NCBI GenBank assembly: GCA_900319505.1
Contig: ONOV01000081.1
Span: forward strand, 1-10,278
From: an uncultured Erysipelotrichaceae bacterium
GTDB lineage: Bacteria; Bacillota_I; Bacilli_A; Erysipelotrichales; Erysipelotrichaceae
Direction: 5' to 3'
Length of the DNA: 10,278 nt
The position numbers and the translations under genes were made by a program. Shown piece after piece: positions 5,588 through 10,278 of this stretch. The notes beneath the pieces were generated by a model. It saw only the letters and a list, made by a program, of their open reading frames with translations. It made no database searches and was not told the origin of the DNA. Numbering within the stretch: position 1 is the first letter of the stretch; each line of letters starts with the position of its first letter.

Positions 5588-6852
5588 TTTACATACTCCT
5601 TTCTGAATGTTTCACTGTCTATCATATAACTCTGTTTTGAAAATGTGCCATCATCATAGATAAAGGGGAAAATACCGGCATTGGGCGCATCCGCCTGGCC
5701 ATGGGACGTCAGCGGTCCATGGTATGTTTTCCCATATTCCCGAAAAAAGAAACGCAGAATGCACCGGTACAGCAGGGCATGGGCAGTCAGCAGGATCACA
5801 TCACCATCCTCGGCTTCATCCGCAATATCCCGCAGCACATCGTGAATGCGCTTGGAAATCTCATCCGGACTTTCTCCGCCGTAAGGCGACCAGTCCTCCG
5901 TCTTATGAATCAGATCATAGACATTATGCAGCGGTTCAAAGTAAATGCCGTCATATGTACCGAAGAACACTTCTCTTAACCGTTTTTCGCGTCTTGCTTT
6001 CAAGTGATGGTACTGCAGGATGATTTCTGAAGTATCCAGTGCCCGCTCTGCAGTGGAACTGTAGGCTTTGGTAAAAGGAACATCCTTCAGCGCTTCGGCG
6101 GTTGCTTTTACCTGTTCAATGCCTCTTTCACTCAGCGGTGAATCGCATCTGCCCTGGCAGATGGACTGCTGGTTGAAGATGGTTTCGCCGTGTCTGACAT
6201 AATAGAACTGCACATGCTTATGATGTTCCTTCCGGAAGGCATCTGCACTGCATGGTCGGATAAAATCCTTGAAAACACCGTCTTCAAAAGTAAAGCGGGC
6301 AATCTCGCAATTGCCGATGGCCAGCAGCTTTGCATTTCTGTCTTCACTGATTCTGGCAATATAGCTTTCATCATGGAAGAGCACCTGGACAAGATGCCCG
6401 AAAAAGGCACCATGCGAAACAATCAGAACCGTATCGCCGTCTCTGGCATCTGCGTTCATGATGGCAAAGGCTTCTTTCAGCCTTTTGCTGAAATCATTCA
6501 GGTCCTCCCCGCCCACATCATGCCAGTCATCCGTATGGTTATGTGCCAGCAGCTCTCTGCGGTTGTCGCTGTAATAGCCTCCATCCAGCCGGCCGAAACT
6601 GAACTCCTTCAGCTGTTTCAGTCCATTCACTTCCAGATGATGCGGCGCAGCCATGATTTCCGCCGTATTCATGGCTCTTTCACTTGTCGAAGAATAAATG
6701 GCTGAAAACGGCACCTTTCTCAAGGCAGATGCGGTATTTTCCGCCTGGGCAATGCCTTTCTCTGTCAGCGGCGCATCACACTGCCCCTGCAGTCTGCCCA
6801 GCAGATTGAACAGGGTTTCCCCATGTCTTACGTAATAATAAGTTACTTTCAT
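5584..6852 (-). CDS. Tandem-domain histidine phosphatase (phosphoglycerate mutase-like, two catalytic domains)
   Basis: 422-aa protein made of two head-to-tail copies of the histidine phosphatase fold, about residues 1-210 and 213-422; single-domain relatives are about 200 aa. Both copies keep the catalytic set: RHGET with H10 and H221, the phosphate-pocket arginine in YSST-x-ERA (R59, R270), an acid in KEFSFG/REVFFG (E83, E294), and the second histidine (H147 in VSHG, H358 in TAHA). Both copies end in a similar FRKE stretch, which marks an internal duplication. The second copy has Ala359 where the first has Gly148. GAGGG sits 4-5 nt before the ATG. It is the first gene of a coupled operon. 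The family acts on phosphorylated sugars, phosphoglycerates or nucleotides, and I cannot choose. No signal peptide, so it acts in the cytosol. Confidence 0.92.
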   Translation of the reverse strand: MKVTYYYVRHGETLFNLLGRLQGQCDAPLTEKGIAQAENTASALRKVPFSAIYSSTSERAMNTAEIMAAPHHLEVNGLKQLKEFSFGRLDGGYYSDNRRELLAHNHTDDWHDVGGEDLNDFSKRLKEAFAIMNADARDGDTVLIVSHGAFFGHLVQVLFHDESYIARISEDRNAKLLAIGNCEIARFTFEDGVFKDFIRPCSADAFRKEHHKHVQFYYVRHGETIFNQQSICQGRCDSPLSERGIEQVKATAEALKDVPFTKAYSSTAERALDTSEIILQYHHLKARREKRLREVFFGTYDGIYFEPLHNVYDLIHKTEDWSPYGGESPDEISKRIHDVLRDIADEAEDGDVILLTAHALLYRCILRFFFREYGKTYHGPLTSHGQADAPNAGIFPFIYDDGTFSKQSYMIDSETFRKEYVK

Positions 6853-6864
6853 ATTTCCCTCATG

Positions 6865-6895
6865 AAAAAAAGCAGGTTTCCGTCATGCCTGCCTT
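6865..6895 (-). terminator. Intrinsic terminator or attenuator after the IF-1 gene
   Basis: On the minus strand GCAGG (6892-6888) pairs with CCTGC (6876-6872) over an 11-nt loop, followed by seven T (6871-6865). The AAAA before the stem can pair with part of the T run past one bulged G. It lies between the IF-1 stop (6898-6896) and the phosphatase ATG (6852). With only 43 nt between the genes and no visible promoter after it, some read-through is likely. Confidence 0.7.
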
Positions 6896-7111
6896 TTATC
6901 TGTATCTGTATGTAATTCTGCCGTTGTTCAGGTCGTACGGTGAAAGCTCAACGGTAACACGGTCTCCCGGGAGAATACGGATATGATGAATTCTCAGTTT
7001 ACCGGCAAGCGTAGCTCGAATGACATGACCGTTTTCAAGCTTGACCTGAAATGCATTCGGCACGACTTCTTCGACAACCCCTTCAATGCGGATGGTATCT
7101 TCCTTGCTCAA
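6896..7111 (-). CDS. infA: Translation initiation factor IF-1
   Basis: 71-aa S1/OB-fold protein that binds the 30S A site during initiation. Family landmarks are [12 protein letters not shown] (10-21), KLENGHVI (24-31), [18 protein letters not shown] (44-61) and GRITYRYR (64-71). It is one residue shorter than the usual 72: the NAMF segment of Bacillus IF-1 reads NAF here. The start is a TTG (7111-7109), 7 nt after a perfect AGGAGG; codons between that and the in-frame upstream TAA include no ATG, so the TTG call is firm. The gene is away from the ribosomal protein cluster (adk, map, rpmJ, rpsM) where Bacillota normally carry infA, and instead follows the translesion polymerase cassette by 39 bp. 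Whether a second infA exists elsewhere cannot be seen. Confidence 0.93.
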   Translation of the reverse strand: MSKEDTIRIEGVVEEVVPNAFQVKLENGHVIRATLAGKLRIHHIRILPGDRVTVELSPYDLNNGRITYRYR

Positions 7112-7124
7112 ATGAATGCCTCCT
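7109..7124 (-). promoter_or_regulatory. Perfect Shine-Dalgarno with TTG start for IF-1
   Basis: AGGAGG (7124-7119), a 7-nt spacer, then TTG (7111-7109). The full anti-Shine-Dalgarno match decides the start and offsets the weak initiation codon. Confidence 0.85.
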
Positions 7125-7150
7125 TTTTTACTCTGTTCAGTTTATCATGA

Positions 7151-7567
7151 TTACCCGTTTTTTGTATAGGAAGAATCAAGGTTTTCCATGATTTCAATTT
7201 TCCGAATCGTACGGATGGCAATGCGCTGCGCGCCTACTTTCATCATTCCCATGGAGAGATCCAGTTTCACAAGTGTTCCGCGGATCTGCTTTTCTCCTTC
7301 GTCTGTTTCAAAAACAACGGTCAGCGCCGGACTTTTATCAGGATGATGATGAAGAAACTGCAGTTTTTCATCCAGTTCTTCTCTCTCTGCTTCGCTCAGT
7401 TCTTTCTTCTCTTTTTTCTCACGGCTGCTTTCGGCAATCATTTCTTCAAATCCCTGCAGAGCCGCAAAGGGCTTGAACTGGGCTGCCCGGCGGGAGCGTG
7501 ACATGCGGGGACGGATCAGTTCAGGTTCAGAAAGATGGACAATATTATCATAGGGAAAGTCTTTCAC
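7151..7567 (-). CDS. YolD-like protein, partner of the Y-family polymerase
   Basis: 138-aa protein that I place in the YolD-like group, often encoded next to UvrX/YqjW-type polymerases in Bacillota and thought to act with them like a UmuD counterpart. RPRMSRSRRAAQFKPFAALQGF (19-40) carries the conserved Q/W-x-PF-A-AL-x-x-F box in the clostridial AAQFKPFAAL form. Residues 43-75 are a charged helix rich in Glu and Lys. Residues 80-128 are beta-rich (ALTVVFETDEG, RGTLVKLDLSMGMMKVG, IRKIEI), as in the YolD C-terminal half. The start is GTG (7567-7565), overlapping the polymerase stop as GTGA, with GGAGG 9 nt upstream. There is no cleavage site or Ser-Lys protease dyad of UmuD type. The family call rests on motif and position, not on an alignment. 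Confidence 0.8.
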   Translation of the reverse strand: MKDFPYDNIVHLSEPELIRPRMSRSRRAAQFKPFAALQGFEEMIAESSREKKEKKELSEAEREELDEKLQFLHHHPDKSPALTVVFETDEGEKQIRGTLVKLDLSMGMMKVGAQRIAIRTIRKIEIMENLDSSYTKNG

Positions 7568-9036
7568 CTGCGGTGTCCTCCGATCTGTCTGCTGCGGGCA
7601 ATGGCCGTTGCTTTCTTCTGTTTGTCCATACCGCGGATCACCGCTTCCGCCCCATACTTCTGCCTGAGAACAAGAATCGCCTTCTGCGCCTTTTCCTCTT
7701 TCTTCGCCCTTTCCCGCATCTTCTCTTCTTCTCTGACTTTTTCTTCTGTTTCAAAAAGATTCATCTGCACCATTTGATGCTTCTCCCCTTCCTTTGCGGT
7801 TGAAGCTGCCAGATTCACCCGGCGCACCAGGGCCTTGTCCGGTACAATCCTTTCATAAATTTCCATAAATGTCTTCATCAGCACTTCTGATGCATTCAGA
7901 CCGAAGGTAAGAGAGGCAGAGCCATTGACCGGCTGAGGCATGAGGCGGCCATAGAAGTCACGATACAGCCCTCCTTCATACGAAGGATCCCTGACCATAT
8001 CCCCGTCAAACCCGATATACAGGTTCACGTGATCTGTGACCAGTCCTTTATCTACCAGCTGAAATGACAGAGAATCCGCCATCTCCCGCACAATCAGCGC
8101 TCCTTCTTCTTTCGTATAGGCACTGGGCAGTACCTGACCGACAGAAAGAGAAGAAGACAGCGGTTCATAGTGCTGGATGTCAGAAATCAGAGTGGGTTCA
8201 TACCCCCAGGCGTGATCAATCAGAAGCTCCGCATTCACACCGAAGGCTTCATACAGGGCTTTCTGGTCATTGAAAGAATGTTCGGCCAGATCACCCATGG
8301 TATGAATGCCAAGTCCCGCAAGTCGTTTTGCCGTGCCGCGGCCGATGCGCCAGAAATCCGTCAGCGGCTGATGTTCCCACAGCCGGTAACGGTATGACAT
8401 TTCATCCATAACGGCAATACGCGCTCCGTATTGATCGGGTTTCATGTGCTTGGCTTCAATGTCCATGGCTACTTTGGCAAGATACAGATTAGGGGCGATG
8501 CCGGCGGTTGCGGTGATGCCGGTTTCCGCCAGAACGGTATGGACAAGCAGATTAGTAAAACGCAGAGCATCATTGTCATAGGCATGCAGGTAGGAGGTAG
8601 CGTCAATGAATACTTCATCAATGGAATAGACAAAGATATCTTCCGGGGCTACAAAGCGCAGGTAGATTTCATAGATCCTGCGGCTGTACTGCATGTACAG
8701 CGCCATCTGCGGTATGGCTGCGGTAAAGGCAAGTTCCAGTTCAGGATGTTTCTGCAGCATGGCAAGGGAGGCACTCATGCCCTCCATCGGCTTTCCATAC
8801 TTCCTGCGCCGCTGCGCATTGATTTTTTTCACTTCTCTCTTCACTTCAAAAAGCCTGGGCCTTCCCCTGATGCCGAAAGACTTCAAAGCAGGAGAAACCG
8901 CCAGGCAGATGGTCTTATCTGTTCTTTCTTCATCTGCTACGACAAGACAGGCATCCAGAGGATCCAGTCCTCTTTCCTGGCATTCTGCCGAAGCATAGAA
9001 CGATTTGAGATCAATGGCAATGCACGTTCTCTTCAT
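7564..9036 (-). CDS. Y-family translesion DNA polymerase (UmuC/UvrX/YqjW-like)
   Basis: 490-aa error-prone polymerase that copies past damaged bases. The first metal-binding Asp (D9) lies in AIDLKSFYASAE (7-18), with the steric-gate aromatic Y14. The second catalytic pair is D140-E141 in VYSIDEVFID. A long segment at about 65-110 separates these, as in the UvrX/UmuC branch rather than DinB. Helix-hairpin-helix residues lie near 229-250 (RIGRGTAKRLAGLGI), then a little-finger domain to about 415. A sliding-clamp peptide QMNLF is at 424-428. After a Lys/Glu coil comes a tail, KYGAEAVIRGM...RSRQIGGHRR, which I recall from clostridial homologues. ATG at 9036 overlaps the upstream stop as ATGA; the longer frame (to 9117) covers the neighbour's zinc ribbon, so it is rejected. 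Confidence 0.95.
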   Translation of the reverse strand: MKRTCIAIDLKSFYASAECQERGLDPLDACLVVADEERTDKTICLAVSPALKSFGIRGRPRLFEVKREVKKINAQRRRKYGKPMEGMSASLAMLQKHPELELAFTAAIPQMALYMQYSRRIYEIYLRFVAPEDIFVYSIDEVFIDATSYLHAYDNDALRFTNLLVHTVLAETGITATAGIAPNLYLAKVAMDIEAKHMKPDQYGARIAVMDEMSYRYRLWEHQPLTDFWRIGRGTAKRLAGLGIHTMGDLAEHSFNDQKALYEAFGVNAELLIDHAWGYEPTLISDIQHYEPLSSSLSVGQVLPSAYTKEEGALIVREMADSLSFQLVDKGLVTDHVNLYIGFDGDMVRDPSYEGGLYRDFYGRLMPQPVNGSASLTFGLNASEVLMKTFMEIYERIVPDKALVRRVNLAASTAKEGEKHQMVQMNLFETEEKVREEEKMRERAKKEEKAQKAILVLRQKYGAEAVIRGMDKQKKATAIARSRQIGGHRR

Positions 9037-9269
9037 GAATCCAGCTGATGCATTTTTGCACCGCAGTGAGGACATACCGGATGTTCCATCCTTGAGACAT
9101 AGCCGCATTCCGAACATTCACATTCCGGCAGGTATTTCACCCCGCCCATATAATGTTCATCCTTGACCGTATGGTGAATCCAGTGGGGGATGGAATTGCG
9201 GATCGCATCCAGGGCTGATTCGCCCTGACTGACATGAACGCCTTTTTTTCTTAACTGTTTATTCTTCAT
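9033..9269 (-). CDS. Small zinc-ribbon protein heading the polymerase cassette
   Basis: 78-aa soluble protein. Residues 1-12 are basic (MKNKQLRKKG). A middle part follows (ALDAIRNSIPHWIHHTVKDE, 19-38), and the C-terminal 25 residues hold a zinc ribbon: CECSECG with CxC and CxxC spacing, then VCPHCGAK. Two CxxC knuckles (CSEC, CPHC) can bind one zinc. I do not recognise a named family; zinc ribbons often bind nucleic acid or protein. It overlaps the polymerase start by 4 bp (ATGA), so the two are probably translated together. The ATG at 9269 is the only ATG after the predicted transcript start in this frame; its ribosome site is weak (AGAAG about 5 nt upstream). The open frame upstream to 9464 crosses the promoter and is not coding. 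Confidence 0.78.
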   Translation of the reverse strand: MKNKQLRKKGVHVSQGESALDAIRNSIPHWIHHTVKDEHYMGGVKYLPECECSECGYVSRMEHPVCPHCGAKMHQLDS

Positions 9270-9294
9270 AGTACTTCTGTATTTCCAGATACAT
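9259..9294 (-). CDS. Possible 11-codon leader ORF overlapping the zinc-ribbon start
   Basis: ATG at 9294 opens MYLEIQKYYEE and stops with TAA at 9261-9259, overlapping the zinc-ribbon ATG (9269) in another frame. AGAAG lies 6 nt before it. It lies inside the predicted 47-nt leader. Three of eleven codons are Tyr. It could couple or restrain translation of the cassette, but an ORF this short arises easily by chance. Confidence 0.2.
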   Translation of the reverse strand: MYLEIQKYYEE

Positions 9295-9323
9295 GCGTAT
9301 CTTCTTTTTCCTCTGCTGTCTTC

Positions 9324-9352
9324 ATTGTAACAGACTTCACACACATCGTCAC
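9324..9352 (-). promoter_or_regulatory. Promoter of the zinc-ribbon/polymerase/YolD-like cassette
   Basis: Minus-strand GTGACG (9352-9347), a 17-nt spacer, then TACAAT (9329-9324). The predicted start near 9317 gives a leader of about 47 nt to the zinc-ribbon ATG. No clear LexA box overlaps the promoter; the closest candidate, CGA-N8-TCG at 9359-9372, is imperfect and lies upstream of the -35. Confidence 0.6.
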
Positions 9353-9374
9353 ATCCGCCGATTTTCCTTTCGGC

Positions 9375-9408
9375 CCTGTGTGCCCGTGCTATAATACGGG
9401 CACACAGG
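9375..9408. promoter_or_regulatory. 13-bp perfect inverted repeat enclosing an extended -10 (candidate operator)
   Basis: CCTGTGTGCCCGT (9375-9387) and ACGGGCACACAGG (9396-9408) are perfect inverted arms around an 8-nt centre. The centre, with the end of the left arm, forms the extended -10 TGcTATAAT (9387-9395) for the coiled-coil gene; the -35 is weak. The predicted transcript starts near 9402, inside the right arm, so the hairpin would not form in that RNA. No T run follows the stem on either strand, so it is not an intrinsic terminator. A DNA operator is the simplest reading. The right arm also contains AGG of the ribosome site. Confidence 0.65.
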
Positions 9409-9417
9409 AAAAAAACT

Positions 9418-10278
9418 ATGAAGTACAGAAAAACACTTTCGATTGTGACATCCCTGCTGATCACTGCTTCCCTGATGCCGGTTCATATCCAGGCAGATGA
9501 AGATTACAGCGACACAGATTACTGGACAAAGCACTGCACCGATACTTCGGCTGCCCTTTCCGACAGCTGTGAAGCTTTTTATAACTATATGTCTTCCCAA
9601 TCCGCTTCCCTGGCAAAGAAGCTCAAGGAGATCGATGCGAAGAAAGATGAAATCAGTGCGGATATTGATACGTATAAGACAAAAATAGCGGATTATCAGA
9701 CCCAGATTGATGATCTCAGTTCCCAGATCGCTGACCTGGAATCTGAGATCAGCGGTCTGAACAGCCAGATTGCGGATCTGGAAGCCAATGTGGCCGATCT
9801 GCAGGCCAAGGTCGAAACCCAGATCTCAAGCTCCCAATCCACCATGCGCCTGAGCAAGGTCATTGATGTTCTGATGGGCGCAAAGTCCTTTGAAGAACTC
9901 ATCCGCATCGCCAAAGGCCTGTCCGACATCACCCAGTACAGCAATAACACCATGAATGAACTGACCCAGGCTGAAAATGATCTGAAAAATGCCAAAGCCC
10001 AGGTCGAACAGGATCAGGCTGATCTTTCCACCAAACAGGAAGATGTCATTGCGGCCCAGTATGAAGCCCAGACCATTGAACAGGCTTATGAAGAACAGGC
10101 AGCCCAGCTTTCCAGCGACTACTCGGAAGTTTCTCTGAATATGAACTATGCAGGTTCCGTCATCACAAGCATTGATACTGCCCAGGCGCAGGCTCAGGCA
10201 GAAGCGGAAGAAAAAGCCCGCCAGGAAGCTGCGGCAAAAGCAGCCGCCGAAGCCGCAGCAGCCGCTGCCGCCCAGCAG
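9418..10278 (+). CDS. Secreted PcsB-like coiled-coil protein, N-terminal part (cut by right edge)
   Basis: 287 codons are visible with no stop before the window ends. Residues 1-26 are a Sec signal peptide (MKYRKTLSIVTSLLITASLM, cleavage probably after HIQA). Residues about 60-135 and 175-235 are long heptad coiled coils (repeated QI-x-DLESEI and QIADLE units) separated by RLSKVIDVLMGAKSFEELIR (143-162), a hinge-like segment typical of PcsB/CwlO-type cell-wall hydrolases and their FtsEX-linked relatives. From about residue 255 the chain is an Ala/Gln/Glu-rich linker ending in a poly-Ala run. A catalytic CHAP, NlpC/P60 or similar domain would be expected beyond the edge but is not seen. The ribosome site CAGGAAA lies about 8 nt before the ATG at 9418. 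It is divergent from the polymerase cassette. Expected role: peptidoglycan cleavage in growth or division. Confidence 0.85.
   Translation, partial: MKYRKTLSIVTSLLITASLMPVHIQADEDYSDTDYWTKHCTDTSAALSDSCEAFYNYMSSQSASLAKKLKEIDAKKDEISADIDTYKTKIADYQTQIDDLSSQIADLESEISGLNSQIADLEANVADLQAKVETQISSSQSTMRLSKVIDVLMGAKSFEELIRIAKGLSDITQYSNNTMNELTQAENDLKNAKAQVEQDQADLSTKQEDVIAAQYEAQTIEQAYEEQAAQLSSDYSEVSLNMNYAGSVITSIDTAQAQAQAEAEEKARQEAAAKAAAEAAAAAAAQQ

Noticed and set aside
8431..9048. 205-codon plus-strand frame opposite the polymerase
   Set aside because: Antisense to the conserved polymerase catalytic region, with no promoter, ribosome site or recognisable motif.
9359..9372. Candidate LexA (SOS) box CGA-N8-TCG near the polymerase promoter
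   Set aside because: Only the outer bases fit the Bacillus consensus CGAAC-N4-GTTCG on the minus strand (CGAA at one end, TCG at the other); the inner C and GT are missing and it lies upstream of the -35, so I do not call it.
9375..9408. The 13-bp inverted repeat as an intrinsic terminator
   Set aside because: The plus-strand stem is followed by A residues and the minus-strand stem by GGCCG; neither has a T tract, and the only upstream plus-strand transcription would be antisense.
9033..9464. Longer version of the zinc-ribbon gene starting at 9464, with extra cysteines
   Set aside because: The extension crosses the cassette promoter, the 13-bp inverted repeat and the start of the divergent gene, and has no ribosome site; the extra CxxC is chance.
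9670..9820. Apparent DNA repeats in the secreted protein gene
   Set aside because: They reflect heptad coiled-coil codons (QI-x-DLE units), with varied codon choice, and are not a separate repeat element.

Overview
The window looks like chromosomal DNA from a low- to mid-GC Gram-positive bacterium (Bacillota). I lean towards the Erysipelotrichia or a related gut lineage. The reasons are Bacillota-type Shine-Dalgarno sites and intrinsic terminators, a YolD-like protein paired with a Y-family polymerase ending in the IGGH tail seen in clostridial homologues, a PcsB-like coiled-coil cell-wall protein, and a Pta-type phosphotransacetylase. The genus cannot be fixed from sequence reading alone. 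No rRNA, tRNA, CRISPR array, insertion sequence or phage structural gene was seen, and the genes look like ordinary core and shell genes.

Layout. 1-41 (-) is the extreme N-terminus of a gene running off the left edge. 42-241 is a divergent regulatory gap with two short palindromes. 242-733 (+) is an unrecognised small lipoprotein, closed by a strong terminator. 878-1882 (+) is phosphate acetyltransferase. It converges on a Nudix hydrolase, 1914-2477 (-), and both ends share one 17-bp hairpin that contains the Nudix stop codon. 2512-3354 (+) is a YitT-family membrane protein, divergent from the Nudix gene across a 34-bp gap that holds a self-complementary -10 box. 3351-6852 (-) is a tightly overlapped three-gene operon read right to left: tandem-domain histidine phosphatase, D-2-hydroxyacid dehydrogenase, RsmF-type RNA methyltransferase. 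6896-7111 (-) is a stand-alone IF-1 gene with a TTG start. 7151-9269 (-) is a second overlapped three-gene cassette read right to left: small zinc-ribbon protein, UvrX/YqjW-like Y-family DNA polymerase, YolD-like protein. 9418-10278 (+) is the N-terminal part of a secreted PcsB-like coiled-coil protein, cut by the window edge and driven by an extended -10 promoter enclosed in a perfect 13-bp inverted repeat.

How the parts fit. The polymerase and YolD-like gene form a recognised mutagenic translesion-synthesis pair; here a zinc-ribbon protein leads the transcript and initiation factor IF-1 follows it. Pta belongs to acetate/ATP metabolism. The phosphatase, dehydrogenase and methyltransferase are co-translated but share no obvious pathway. 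Nothing here is clearly a wholly new system. The best leads are the zinc-ribbon/polymerase/YolD/IF-1 arrangement, the two unusual promoter architectures and the duplicated phosphatase.
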